Shown piece after piece: positions 1-9,029 of a stretch of 64,000 bases of DNA. Below the pieces are notes generated by a model. That model ran no database searches, had not been told where the DNA came from, and worked only from the letters and a program-made list of their open reading frames with translations. Each line of letters opens with the position of its first letter. Within the stretch, counting starts at the first letter, position 1. A program made the position numbers and the translations under genes. This DNA comes from Haladaptatus sp. QDMS2 (lineage in GTDB: Archaea > Halobacteriota > Halobacteria > Halobacteriales > Halococcaceae): contig NZ_CP119792.1 of the NCBI RefSeq assembly GCF_029338295.1, positions 124,001 to 188,000 on the forward strand, read 5' to 3'.

Positions 1-914
1 GTGATGTGGTCGTAGCCAGGTGCGATGTCGGTGACTAGCGGTCCGAGAACGTAGAACGGAGCGCCGTCACAGACGGCCTGTTGGCGTTCGACGTTGTTCG
101 CAATCTGGTCCATCGGAACGTGACCGGGGCCTTCGACCATCACTTGGACGCCGTGGTCCCACGCGGTCCGGGTGAGTTCCCCGAGCGTGTCGAGTTCGGC
201 GAACTGGGCTTCGTCGCTTGCGTCGGCGAGACATCCCGGTCGGAGGCCGTCACCGAGGGAAAACGTCACGTCGTGGCTGGCGAAGGTTTCACAGATCTCT
301 TCGAACTTCGCGTACAGTGGGTTTTGCATCCCGTTTTCTTCCATCCACTGAGCCAGAATCGACCCGCCCCGCGAGACGACGCCGGTCTTTCTGCCGTCGG
401 TCAGGGGGAGGTGTTCCAGCAGAACGCCTGCGTGAATCGTCATGTAATCGACCCCCTGTTTCGCCTGCTTCTCGATGACCGAAAGGAGAAGTTCGTGAGT
501 GAGGTCAGCGGGTCCGTCGGCGTGTTTGACCGCCTCGTAGATGGGAACTGTGCCGACGGGCACGGGGGAAAATTCGACGTTCCGACGACGAATGTCGTCC
601 AGGTCGGTTCCCGTAGAGAGGTCCATCACTGTATCTGCGCCGTAGTGGACCGCGCTGTGGAGTTTTCTGAGCTCCCCTTCGACGCTGCTCGTCGTCTCGC
701 TGTTTCCGATGTTCGCGTTGACCTTCGTCGCGAACTCCTGCCCGATGATCATCGGGTCGAGCGCGTCGTGGGCGTGGTTGTTCGGGATGACTGCCTGACC
801 GTCCGCGACCTGTCGGCGCACGAACGCCGGGTCGCGGTTCTCTCTGTCTGCGATTCGTTCCATCGCGGGCGTTATCTTACCGGACCTCGCACGCTGAAGC
901 TGGGTTCGCGCCAT
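1..914 (-). CDS. thiC: Phosphomethylpyrimidine synthase ThiC, 5' part (runs off window)
   Basis: Radical-SAM enzyme that converts aminoimidazole ribotide to the HMP-phosphate pyrimidine of thiamine. The minus strand reads continuously from ATG at 914 to base 1, about 304 codons, beginning [18 protein letters not shown]. It contains the ThiC-type stretches [17 protein letters not shown] and [10 protein letters not shown], followed by [12 protein letters not shown]. The C-terminal CxxCxxxxC cluster motif lies outside the window. The ATG follows an AT-rich TATA-like stretch at about 940-947 by 27-30 bases, so the mRNA is probably leaderless. An 8-bp-arm palindrome at 918-941 sits between TATA and start. 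The gene is divergent from the permease at 1070. Family assignment is secure; completeness cannot be judged. Confidence 0.93.
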   Translation of the reverse strand, partial: MARTQLQRARSGKITPAMERIADRENRDPAFVRRQVADGQAVIPNNHAHDALDPMIIGQEFATKVNANIGNSETTSSVEGELRKLHSAVHYGADTVMDLSTGTDLDDIRRRNVEFSPVPVGTVPIYEAVKHADGPADLTHELLLSVIEKQAKQGVDYMTIHAGVLLEHLPLTDGRKTGVVSRGGSILAQWMEENGMQNPLYAKFEEICETFASHDVTFSLGDGLRPGCLADASDEAQFAELDTLGELTRTAWDHGVQVMVEGPGHVPMDQIANNVERQQAVCDGAPFYVLGPLVTDIAPGYDHI

Positions 915-917
915 TAA

Positions 918-941
918 TTACTCAGTTGTATTACTGAGTAA
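918..941. promoter_or_regulatory. Palindromic operator in front of thiC
   Basis: Perfect inverted repeat TTACTCAG (918-925) and CTGAGTAA (934-941) with an 8-base spacer, three bases upstream of the thiC ATG and overlapping its TATA-like region. A bound protein here would block initiation. Thiamine control in haloarchaea has been attributed to a protein repressor (ThiR); assigning this site to it is inference. Confidence 0.55.
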
Positions 942-1069
942 TATATCTGCGGGTGTACAGCGCGCCGGTCGGAGACCATCGCCATGGGGCCGCGCCATGC
1001 ACTGGATGTACGAGTCCATCTTGACATCGGCCTGAACGCTTACCAGTGAGGCTCCTGAACCCACCGACA

Positions 1070-3448
1070 ATGACTGACAGCGAACGCTCGGTCTCGAACG
1101 AACTCGACCGGGACATCGGTCTCGTCGGCGCGATAGCCCTGGGGGTGGGCACGATGATCGCGGCCGGCATCTTCGTGCTCTCGGGGCTCGCGGTGAGCAA
1201 CGTCGGCGCCGCAGCCATTATCTCGTTCCTCCTCGCCGGGGTGGTCGCAGGATTCACCGCGTTGGCCTACGCAGAATTCGCCTCGCTGTATCCGGAAAGC
1301 GGCGGTGGGTACGCCTACGTCGCGAACGTCTTCGACAGCGACCTCACCTACATCGTCGGGTGGTCCATCATTCTCGGCTATCCGGCGAGTGCGGCCTTCT
1401 ACTTGGCCTCCTTCGCGAGTTGGTTCGAGCGGTTCATCTACCCCGCTTTGCACATCCCGCAGGCCGTCCCGTACTGGCTTTCGGGGGTACTCGTCCTCTC
1501 GCTCCTCGTCGGGGTCAACTTGAAGGGGACAGAGGAGACAGGGATGTTCCAGGTCGTCGTTACCGGCCTCAAGGTGGCACTCATCGTGTTGTTCCTGTTC
1601 GGCGGGTTGCAGGCCCTCGATATGTCCGTGGTCCGTGAGTCCTTCACCGGGAACATCACGCAGTTCGCCCAGCTTGGGGTGACCACGACGCTCGTGTTCA
1701 TCACGTTCTTCGGCTTCGAGGCCATCGCAACCAACGCTGAAGAAATCGAAGACCCGGGCCGGACGATACCGCGGGCCATCTTCATCTCGATGGGATTCGT
1801 CTCGGTCGTCTACGCGCTCGTCGTCCTCGTCATCGTCCTCGCCATCAACGACCAGACGTTCCTCGCCCGTCTCGCAGAGCAAGTCGGGCAGGTGTCCGGC
1901 ATCGAAGCGGCGCGAGAGTACGTCGCGACTCACGGCGAAGTGTCGATGGCCTACGCCTCCCAGTACTACCTCGGCGACATCGGCTTCTACGTCATCATCG
2001 TCGGGGCGCTTCTCTCGATGATTTCTGCGGCCAACGCCACCATCCTCGCCGGGTCGCGGGTGAAACTTGCCATGAGTCGGCGGGGCCACCTCCCTGCGGT
2101 GTTCGGCGACCTGAGCGACCGGTTCAACACGCCGTACGCCTCGGTGCTCCTCACGGGCGGCCTTATCCTGTTTTACATTCTCGTGTTCAGCGTCCTGTTC
2201 GGAACGCCCCCGGGAAGCGAGTCGGCGACGACGCCGCTTGGCATCCATCTCGGCCTCCACTCTATCGCCCACTTCGCCGACTTCATGCTGCTCGCGGGGC
2301 TCATCTTCGTGAACGTCGCGCTCATCCAGTCGCGACGAAAGGAGCCGGACCTTGACCGCGGCTTTGAGGTTCCGCTCGTCCCGTGGATTCCGATTCTCGC
2401 CATCCTCGCGAACCTCGTGCTTGTGACGCAGGTCGAACCGAAGGCGCTCGTCATCGGCCTAATCGCCGAACTCGTGGGTATCGCGTTCTGGTTCGGCTAC
2501 CTGAAGCGAACCCGGGCCGAAGATTCGAAAGACATTGCGCCGACTATCGCCTCGCGGAGCCAGGTGACCGCCTGTGAGCGCGACGAACGCCTCCTGGTCC
2601 CGGTCGCCCGGACAGAGAACGTAGAACAGCTTATGGCGACGGCGATAGACGTCGCTCGCGCCCGGGATGCAGAGCTTCTGGTAATGAGCGCGGTGACGAT
2701 TCCGGAACAGACGCCGTTCGAGCGAGCCGACCGGTTCGTAGACGAGGAAGAAACCATCGTGAACGAGGCGATGGCGTTCGCCGACGGAACCGGCGTCCCG
2801 GTTCAGGGGCTCGTCCGCGTGGGCCATCACCCCGAAGACATCATCCTCCACACACTCGACCAGCACGACTGCGACGCCGTGCTCATGGGGTGGAGCGGAG
2901 CGGGCCGGCGTCGTCGCCGGGACATCGTCGTCGGCAGCACCGTCGACGACGTGGTGCGAGCGGCCGACGCAGACGTGCTCGTCGAACGAGTGGGTGAAAC
3001 GGCCACCGGTGACATCGATTCGATTCTCGTCCCGACGGCGGGTGGTCCGCACGCAAAGCTCGCCGGTGCGGTGGCCGCAGCCATCGCCCGCACCGAGGAT
3101 GCGCCGTGTGCGGTCGTCCACGTTCTCGACTCGGACGCGTCGGACGCAGCGCGCGAAGCGGCACAGGCGGTTGTCGAGGAGACGGCGGCCGCCATCGACC
3201 ACGCGGCTGTCGAAACGCGCGTCCTCTCCGGCGACGACGTGACCGAGCGCCTGCTCGAAGAGACGGCGAACCACGACGTCACCGTCATTGGCGCGACAGA
3301 GCGAAGTCGGCTCAGACAGGTCGTCTTCGGTGTGCTCCCAGAGACCATCGGTCGGAAGGCTCGGAACACCACTATTATGGTTCGGGCACAGCCCGGGACG
3401 ACGACTCGGGTCGCGCGTCAGCTTCGTCGGTGGCTGCCCGGCGACTGA
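1070..3448 (+). CDS. APC-family amino-acid permease fused to two UspA domains
   Basis: Predicted cytoplasmic-membrane amino-acid transporter with a C-terminal stress/nucleotide-binding module. Residues about 15-470 form roughly twelve hydrophobic helices, with the APC N-terminal signature GAIALGVGTMIAAGIFVLSG. Residues about 500-650 and 655-790 are two UspA-like domains, starting ERLLVPVA and SILVPTAGG. The second ends in a FGVLPETIGRKARNTTIMV motif typical of Usp nucleotide-binding loops. A longer GTG start at 1046 exists; ATG at 1070 (MTDSERSVSNELDRDIG) fits haloarchaeal homologues better. The gene stands alone, divergent from thiC. Substrate cannot be told from sequence. APC-Usp fusions are common in haloarchaea. 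Confidence 0.9.
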   Translation: MTDSERSVSNELDRDIGLVGAIALGVGTMIAAGIFVLSGLAVSNVGAAAIISFLLAGVVAGFTALAYAEFASLYPESGGGYAYVANVFDSDLTYIVGWSIILGYPASAAFYLASFASWFERFIYPALHIPQAVPYWLSGVLVLSLLVGVNLKGTEETGMFQVVVTGLKVALIVLFLFGGLQALDMSVVRESFTGNITQFAQLGVTTTLVFITFFGFEAIATNAEEIEDPGRTIPRAIFISMGFVSVVYALVVLVIVLAINDQTFLARLAEQVGQVSGIEAAREYVATHGEVSMAYASQYYLGDIGFYVIIVGALLSMISAANATILAGSRVKLAMSRRGHLPAVFGDLSDRFNTPYASVLLTGGLILFYILVFSVLFGTPPGSESATTPLGIHLGLHSIAHFADFMLLAGLIFVNVALIQSRRKEPDLDRGFEVPLVPWIPILAILANLVLVTQVEPKALVIGLIAELVGIAFWFGYLKRTRAEDSKDIAPTIASRSQVTACERDERLLVPVARTENVEQLMATAIDVARARDAELLVMSAVTIPEQTPFERADRFVDEEETIVNEAMAFADGTGVPVQGLVRVGHHPEDIILHTLDQHDCDAVLMGWSGAGRRRRRDIVVGSTVDDVVRAADADVLVERVGETATGDIDSILVPTAGGPHAKLAGAVAAAIARTEDAPCAVVHVLDSDASDAAREAAQAVVEETAAAIDHAAVETRVLSGDDVTERLLEETANHDVTVIGATERSRLRQVVFGVLPETIGRKARNTTIMVRAQPGTTTRVARQLRRWLPGD

Positions 3449-3600
3449 TTCGCGGCTTTTTGTCGAATCTGTACGCTCGGCGGAAGGCTGTTGCAGTCCT
3501 AACAAATAGCTAATTTTGCCGCTTAAGTGAAATCTCAGCGTCCGTAAAATCTCCTGATTTCGCTCAACAGAGGCTTCGCACTGCTGGTTCTCGACACTGG

Positions 3601-3654
3601 TTTTAGGCCGGCCTAAAAACCGGAGCGCTTATTGCGGTTTAGGTTGGCCTAAAA
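3601..3654. promoter_or_regulatory. Two iron boxes (DtxR/IdeR-type) bracketing the siderophore promoter
   Basis: Box 1 is a perfect 18-bp palindrome, TTTTAGGCCGGCCTAAAA (3601-3618). Box 2 is a near copy, GTTTAGGTTGGCCTAAAA (3637-3654), with intact TTTAGG and CCTAAA half-sites. Their centres are 36 bp apart. A TATA-like cttattg lies between them at about 3628-3634, so box 1 is upstream and box 2 covers the predicted start site near 3657-3661. The half-sites match the TTAGG..CCTAA core known for DtxR/IdeR iron repressors, and haloarchaea have Idr homologues. Repression under iron-replete conditions is inferred from position and from the siderophore genes downstream. Confidence 0.85.
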
Positions 3655-3660
3655 CACTGT

Positions 3661-3735
3661 ATGCGTCTCAACGGCAGACGAAATAAAATGCGTCACACAG
3701 CTGAACCGACCTGCATCTGGAGGGCAGACGCGTGA
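3661..3735 (+). CDS. 24-codon leader ORF of the siderophore operon
   Basis: An ATG at 3661 sits about 27-30 bases from the TATA-like element, where a leaderless mRNA would start. It opens 24 codons ending in TGA at 3733-3735. The stop overlaps the GTG start of the next gene in a GTGA arrangement. The GGAGGG Shine-Dalgarno sequence for that gene lies inside the leader (3719-3724). The peptide is basic at its N-terminus (MRLNGRRNKMRH) and ends CIWRADA. Arrangement and promoter distance suggest translation; no homologue is known to me, so function (if any) may be translational coupling. Confidence 0.45.
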   Translation: MRLNGRRNKMRHTAEPTCIWRADA

Positions 3736-5105
3736 GTTATCGCGGGTGTGAAAACGGGCGTATCCTCGCCCAGCAGGCCGCTCGCGAGTCAAACGCCCGG
3801 ACGTATCCTCGCCACTTACCACTCGCCATCCGCGAGGCGCAGGGCGTCACCGTGACCGACATGGACGGGAACGAGTACTACGACTGCCTCGCCGGGGCTG
3901 GAACGCTCGCACTCGGCCACAATCACCCGAGGGTCAGGGAAGCCATCGAGCGCGTCCTCGCCGCGGACCGCCCGCTTCACACCCTCGACATCTCGACGCC
4001 GACCAAAGAGCGATTCGTCGATTCGTTGTTCGAGAGTCTGCCCGACGAGTTCGCCAGTCGGGCGAAAGTTCAGTTCTGTAGCCCGGCGGGAACCGACGCC
4101 GTCGAAGCGGCGCTCAAACTCGTGAAGACGGCGACGGGGAATCGTAGCATCCTCGCCTTCCAGGGGGGGTACCACGGGATGACGAACGGTGCGCTTTCGT
4201 TGATGGGCAACACGGACGCCAAAACGCCAATCTCAGGCCTGATGGCAGGCGTCCACCACCTCCCGTACCCTGCCGACTTCCGCTGTCCGTTCGGGGTTGG
4301 CGGAGAAGCAGGCCACCGACTTGCGAGTACGTACGTCGAGAACCTTCTTTCAAACCCAGAAAGCGGCATCACGGACCCCGCAGGCATGATCCTCGAACCC
4401 GTGCAAGGTGAAGGCGGTTCGATTCCCGCACCGGACGGGTGGCTCCACGAAATGCGTCGCATCACCCGCGAACGGGACGTTCCGCTCATCGTCGACGAGA
4501 TTCAGACCGGCCTCGGGCGGACGGGTGCGACCTACGCCTTCGAACACGCCGACATCACCCCCGACGTGGTGACGCTCTCGAAAGCTATCGGCGGCGGTCT
4601 CCCCCTTGCCGTGGTCGTTTACGACGAGTCGCTCGACGTCTGGGAACCCGGCGCGCACGCCGGTACGTTCCGCGGCAACCAACTCGCGATGGCGGCGGGT
4701 GAGGCGACCATCGACTACGTCCTCGAACACGACCTCGCTACCCGCGCCGAGACGCTCGGCGCACGACTCGCTGGCCAACTCGAAACGACCGCCGAACGTT
4801 TCCAGGAAATCGGCGACGTTCGCGGGCGGGGGCTCATGCTCGGCGTCGAGTTCGTCGACCGCGACGCGACGTGGACGGGTGCGGGACCGCACGCTCCAGA
4901 CGGTGACGTTGCCGCGGCCGTCCGCGCCGAGTGCTTCGAGCGCGGCCTCATCGTCGAACTCGGCGGGCGGGAGAGCGCCACCGCGCGATTCCTTCCACCG
5001 CTGGTCGTGACTCGCCAGCAGGTTGACGACATCGCAGCCATCTTCGAGGAAGCCGTGGAAGCGGTCGTAAACGAGAACCCGACACCCGAGGAGGCAGCCG
5101 CATGA
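3732..5105 (+). CDS. dat: L-2,4-diaminobutyrate:2-oxoglutarate aminotransferase (siderophore)
   Basis: Class III PLP aminotransferase, 457 aa. It interconverts aspartate semialdehyde plus glutamate with 2,4-diaminobutyrate, the first step to 1,3-diaminopropane for a citrate-hydroxamate siderophore. Features: VTDMDGNEYYDCLAGAGTLALGHNHP, the cofactor region FQGGYHGMTNGALSLMG, the aspartate DEIQTGLGRTG, and the PLP lysine in TLSKAIGGGLPLAVVV near residue 283. Start is GTG at 3732, supported by GGAGGG eight bases upstream and by GTGA overlap with the leader ORF. Position corresponds to rhbA of the rhizobactin operon. ATGA overlap with the next gene indicates one transcript. Iron control is predicted from the upstream boxes. 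Confidence 0.92.
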   Translation: MSYRGCENGRILAQQAARESNARTYPRHLPLAIREAQGVTVTDMDGNEYYDCLAGAGTLALGHNHPRVREAIERVLAADRPLHTLDISTPTKERFVDSLFESLPDEFASRAKVQFCSPAGTDAVEAALKLVKTATGNRSILAFQGGYHGMTNGALSLMGNTDAKTPISGLMAGVHHLPYPADFRCPFGVGGEAGHRLASTYVENLLSNPESGITDPAGMILEPVQGEGGSIPAPDGWLHEMRRITRERDVPLIVDEIQTGLGRTGATYAFEHADITPDVVTLSKAIGGGLPLAVVVYDESLDVWEPGAHAGTFRGNQLAMAAGEATIDYVLEHDLATRAETLGARLAGQLETTAERFQEIGDVRGRGLMLGVEFVDRDATWTGAGPHAPDGDVAAAVRAECFERGLIVELGGRESATARFLPPLVVTRQQVDDIAAIFEEAVEAVVNENPTPEEAAA

Positions 5106-6589
5106 GCGCAGACGACCTGTTCCTCGGGACCGGGGCAGGCGCGGAAACCTACCGGAAGGCGATGCGGCGCGCGACGGAAGCCGTCATCGAGTGTGTGGGC
5201 GACGACCAGAAGCCGTACTCGGGACAATCGCCGGACGAACTCGCAGAACTGTTCGCAGGCCCGGTCATCCCCGAAACAGGAAGTGGGCTCGAAGCGGCCA
5301 TCGACATCGTTGCCGAGTCGGTTCTTGAACACTCGGTTGACCCGTCTAATCCCCGATGCGCTGCCCACTTGCAGTGTCCACCGCTGATCTCGGGACTCGC
5401 CGCCGAAGTCATGGTTGCTGCGACGAACCAGTCGCTCGATTCGTTCGACCAGGCTCCGGCTGCGACGGTGCTCGAACAGCGCGTGGTCGACGCACTCAGT
5501 GGCGAATTCGACTTACCCGCCAGCGCGGATGGGGTGTTCACGAGCGGTGGAACCCAGTCGAACTTCCAGGCGCTGCTGCTCGCCCGCGACCGCTATTGCA
5601 GTCGAACCTTCGGCCAGACCGTGCAGGCAACGGGACTTCCCGCAGAAGCCGATTCGCTCCGCATCCTGTGCTCGGATGGGGCCCATTTCACCGCCAAACA
5701 GGCAGCCCACCACCTCGGCCTCGGGGAGGACGCCGTCGTGACTGTCGCGACTGACGAGAACCGTCGCATCGACCTAGCTGCCCTCGATGCCGTGCTCGCG
5801 GATCTGGAGACGAGCGACGCCGAACCGTTCGCGCTCGTCGGCACGGCGGGAACCACCGATTTCGGCAGCATCGACCCGCTCTCAGCCCTCGCAGACCGGG
5901 CGACTGTCCACGACCTGTGGTTCCACGTGGACGCTGCCTACGGCGGGGCGCTCGCGTTCTCTGACGACTACGCATCGCTGCTCGCCGGAATCGAACGTGC
6001 GGACTCTGTGGCGGTCGATTTCCACAAGTTGTTCTACCAGCCAATCAGCTGCGGCGCGCTGTTGCTCCGCGACGGCGGGGAGTTCGAGTGGATGGCGCGA
6101 AACGCCGCCTACCTCAATCCAGAAGCACACGACGCGGCGGGCGTCCCCAATCTCGTCGCGAAATCGGTGCAGACGACCCGCCGATTCGACGCGCTCAAAC
6201 CGTACCTCACGTTCCGTGCCCTCGGCCGGTCGGGCATCGCCAAACTGGTCGAAGACACGCTCGCGCTGGCCGACGAAGCGGCGTCGCTCATCGAGAGAGC
6301 ACCGGATTTCGAACTGATCTGTGACCCGACGCTCAACGCCGTCGTCTTTCGCTACCAACCCGATGCGGGCATGTCGGACGACATGGTGAGTCGGCTGAAC
6401 GCTGCCGTGCGGGAGCGTTTGCTCGCGGACGGTCGAGCCATCGCCGCCCGCACTGAAGTCGATGGCGTCACCAGCCTGAAATTCACGCTGTTGAACCCGA
6501 CGGCCACGACGGCGGATGTCGCCGGAATGCTCGACGCCATCCGCGAGTGTGGACAGCGCGTCGCCGCAGAACAGGGGGCGCTCGCATGA
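5102..6589 (+). CDS. ddc: L-2,4-diaminobutyrate decarboxylase (siderophore)
   Basis: Group II PLP decarboxylase, 495 aa, converting 2,4-diaminobutyrate to 1,3-diaminopropane. Motifs in order: HLQCPPLISGLAAEVMVAATNQSLDSFDQAP, GVFTSGGTQSNFQALL, LVGTAGTTDFGSIDPL, the cofactor Asp in HVDAAYGGAL, and PLP lysine in AVDFHKLFYQP near residue 309. Length and motifs match the diaminobutyrate/tyrosine/glutamate decarboxylase family. Placement after the aminotransferase and before IucA-like genes settles the substrate as diaminobutyrate (compare rhbB). Start ATG overlaps the upstream stop (ATGA), and its own stop overlaps the next start. Confidence 0.92.
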   Translation: MSADDLFLGTGAGAETYRKAMRRATEAVIECVGDDQKPYSGQSPDELAELFAGPVIPETGSGLEAAIDIVAESVLEHSVDPSNPRCAAHLQCPPLISGLAAEVMVAATNQSLDSFDQAPAATVLEQRVVDALSGEFDLPASADGVFTSGGTQSNFQALLLARDRYCSRTFGQTVQATGLPAEADSLRILCSDGAHFTAKQAAHHLGLGEDAVVTVATDENRRIDLAALDAVLADLETSDAEPFALVGTAGTTDFGSIDPLSALADRATVHDLWFHVDAAYGGALAFSDDYASLLAGIERADSVAVDFHKLFYQPISCGALLLRDGGEFEWMARNAAYLNPEAHDAAGVPNLVAKSVQTTRRFDALKPYLTFRALGRSGIAKLVEDTLALADEAASLIERAPDFELICDPTLNAVVFRYQPDAGMSDDMVSRLNAAVRERLLADGRAIAARTEVDGVTSLKFTLLNPTATTADVAGMLDAIRECGQRVAAEQGALA

Positions 6590-8400
6590 GCCTCGAATCC
6601 CCACCCCGTCAGGGGTCTGCTATCGACCCCGAGACGCGAGCAGACGAGGCGACAGTTCACGCTTTTCTCAACTGCTACCTGCGGGAAACCGGCGGCTACG
6701 ACGTGCTCACCCGTCCCGTTGCCGGCGTCGAACCCGGGAAAGCTGGACTCGTCAGAAAACGGCTGTCAGCACAGGGTATCGACCTGCTCGCGCCACTCGC
6801 CCACCGCTCGCCTACCGAGCGTCACCTGTTCGAGACGCCGGTTCACTACCGATTTACTGACGGGGCGGTCCATCCTGCCGATGCGACGACGCTCGCCGCG
6901 CTCGTGGTAAAGGACCTCGCGCTTTCGCGTGACGGCGAGGCGGTCCCCGACGAACTGCTCGAACGCGTCCTCAGGAGCAAGCGGAACGTGGCGTTGTTCG
7001 TCGAAGCACGGGCTGACGACGAAGCACGGCACACGGGCGAGCACGTCTCGTTTCGCGACGCAGAGCAGTCGCTCGTGTTCGGACACCATCGCCACCCGAC
7101 GCCGAAGAGTCGGCAGGGAATCACCGCGAGAAATCGTGAGTCGTACGCGCCGGAACTTCGGGGGTCGCTCAGACTCCACTACTTCCGGGCGGACCCCGCG
7201 CTCGTCTGGTCGGATTCCGCACTCGACACGGCTGCAGAGACGTGGGTAAAAGACTCGCTTCGTGACGATTCATCGGTTTCCGAATCATTCCTCGAAGCAC
7301 ACGTCGAGCATGACGACGTGCTCCTGCCCGTCCATCCGTGGCAGGCGCGCTACCTCCTCGACCAGCCACACGTCCAGCGACATCTCGGAGACGGACTCTC
7401 CCACCTCGGCCCCGTGGGTCGGGAGTTCTACCCCACGACGTCGGTCCGGACGCTCTACAGTCCCGACGCGCCGTTCATGGTGAAATCCTCGTTGAACGTG
7501 AAGATAACCAACTCTGTTCGAGCGAACAAGCGGCCGGAACTCGAACGCGGCGTTGCCCTCGCAGAACTCCTCGACACCGCGTTTGGCGACGAACTCGCGC
7601 GGGAATTCCCGAAGTTCGATATCGTCCGCGACCCCGCGTTCCTCGCTCTCGACGTTCGAGATGGTCGGGAAACGGGTCTCGAAACCGTCCTCCGGGAGAA
7701 CCCCTTCCGCGGCGAATTTGCAGCGCAGTCCACTCCGGTTGTGGCGCTCTGTCAGGACGCCATCAGTGGCCACTCGCGGCTCGGACGCCTCGTCGCAGCA
7801 ATCGCAGAGCGTGAGGGCCGGCCACGAGCGGCCGTGTGTGAAGACTGGTTTCAGCGATACCTCGAAGTCGCCATTCGTCCCGTGTTGTGGCTCTACCTCG
7901 TGCAGGGCGTCGGCGTCGAAGCCCACCAGCAAAACTCGGTGCTCACGCTCGACGACGCGGGCTATCCGAGCGAATTTCGCTACCGAGACAACCAGGGATT
8001 CTACTTCCCCGAATCGAAGTACTCTGAAGTTGCGTCGTACCTGCCGGGCGTCGGCGAGCGCGCAGACACCATCTGCGCGGATGCCATCGCGGACGAGCGA
8101 CTCCGCTACTACGTCATCTTGAACAACACCTTCGACGTGGTGAACGCCTTCGGCTGTACTGGATTTATCGACGAACAGCCGCTGTTGGCGCTTTTGCGTG
8201 AGGAACTCGAACGCGCCCGAGAACGCTACGACCGGGCCAGTTCCGCGTTTCTCGACCCGCTGCTCGACTCGCCGACCGTCCCCTGCAAGGCGAACTTGCT
8301 GACCACCTTCCGCGGGTGGGACGAACTGGAGAACGACCTCGAGAATCAGTCCGTCTACACCGACGTGAAAAACCCGCTCGTCACCGACCTCGACCCATGA
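6586..8400 (+). CDS. IucA/IucC-family siderophore synthetase 1
   Basis: NIS (NRPS-independent) siderophore synthetase, 604 aa, which adenylates citrate or a citryl intermediate and joins it to an acylated hydroxy-diamine. Characteristic pieces: HPWQARYLLDQPHVQ, the ATP-binding stretch PFMVKSSLNVKITNSVRANKRPE, and the C-terminal ferric-reductase-like segment with EAHQQNSVL, then FRYRDNQGFYFPES. Start is ATG at 6586 in an ATGA overlap; an upstream in-frame start inside the decarboxylase gene is not credible. It occupies the rhbC position. Which carboxyl group of citrate it acts on cannot be read from sequence. Confidence 0.9.
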   Translation: MSLESPPRQGSAIDPETRADEATVHAFLNCYLRETGGYDVLTRPVAGVEPGKAGLVRKRLSAQGIDLLAPLAHRSPTERHLFETPVHYRFTDGAVHPADATTLAALVVKDLALSRDGEAVPDELLERVLRSKRNVALFVEARADDEARHTGEHVSFRDAEQSLVFGHHRHPTPKSRQGITARNRESYAPELRGSLRLHYFRADPALVWSDSALDTAAETWVKDSLRDDSSVSESFLEAHVEHDDVLLPVHPWQARYLLDQPHVQRHLGDGLSHLGPVGREFYPTTSVRTLYSPDAPFMVKSSLNVKITNSVRANKRPELERGVALAELLDTAFGDELAREFPKFDIVRDPAFLALDVRDGRETGLETVLRENPFRGEFAAQSTPVVALCQDAISGHSRLGRLVAAIAEREGRPRAAVCEDWFQRYLEVAIRPVLWLYLVQGVGVEAHQQNSVLTLDDAGYPSEFRYRDNQGFYFPESKYSEVASYLPGVGERADTICADAIADERLRYYVILNNTFDVVNAFGCTGFIDEQPLLALLREELERARERYDRASSAFLDPLLDSPTVPCKANLLTTFRGWDELENDLENQSVYTDVKNPLVTDLDP

Positions 8401-9029
8401 TTCGACAATCCAAACTCGACGATTCACCGTACGACTTCCAGACGTTCGACGCGGGCATCGACCGGACAATTTCGCTCCGCCCGGTGACGCTCGCCCGAGA
8501 CTTGCATCGTCTGCACGCCTGGCTCGGACGCGACCACGTCAAACCCTACTGGCAACTCGACCTGCCGCTCGCGGCGTTTCGAGACCGCCTCGCGGAGAAA
8601 CTCGACGACTCCCACCTCACCCCCTACATCGGGTGTCTCGACCACGTTCCGATGAGTTACTGGGAGTGCTACTGGGCGGCCGACGACGACCTGACGAACC
8701 ACTACGACGCAGCCCCCACAGACCAGGGCGTCCACCTGCTCATCGGCCCCGAAGAGTACCTCGGGAAGGGCTATTCGCTTTCGCTGCTGCGAGCAGTCGT
8801 CGCCATGCAGTTTCGCCACGCAGAGACAGACCGCGTCGTCGCCGAACCGGACGTTCGAAACGACCGCGTCATCCACGTCTTCGAGGCGTGCGGCTTCGAA
8901 CCGCGTGAGGAGTTCCACTTCGCGGAGGCCGAAAAGGAGGCGCTCCTCATGGTCTGTGAGCGCGAGCGGTTCGAATCGACCGTACTCGCCGAGGCCCCCG
9001 TCTCGTTCGCGGAAGGTGATCGGGCGTGA
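8397..9029 (+). CDS. GNAT acetyltransferase of siderophore synthesis (IucB/RhbD-like)
   Basis: About 210 aa. Predicted to acetylate the N-hydroxylated diaminopropane before condensation with citrate. Features: substrate-side motif HAWLGRDHVKPYWQLD, acetyl-CoA-binding stretch HLLIGPEEYLGKGYSLSLLRA, and the closing HVFEACGFEPREEFHF, as in IucB/AlcB/RhbD proteins. Start ATG at 8397 overlaps the previous stop (ATGA); its stop overlaps the GTG of the monooxygenase gene. Acyl donor is assumed to be acetyl-CoA by analogy. Confidence 0.88.
   Translation: MIRQSKLDDSPYDFQTFDAGIDRTISLRPVTLARDLHRLHAWLGRDHVKPYWQLDLPLAAFRDRLAEKLDDSHLTPYIGCLDHVPMSYWECYWAADDDLTNHYDAAPTDQGVHLLIGPEEYLGKGYSLSLLRAVVAMQFRHAETDRVVAEPDVRNDRVIHVFEACGFEPREEFHFAEAEKEALLMVCERERFESTVLAEAPVSFAEGDRA

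Noticed and set aside
81-917. 278-codon open frame on the plus strand
   Set aside because: It is the shadow of thiC on the minus strand, which has clear ThiC motifs.
1040-2272. 410-codon minus-strand frame
   Set aside because: Antisense of the APC-UspA permease; composition rich in Arg, Asp, Glu without known motifs.
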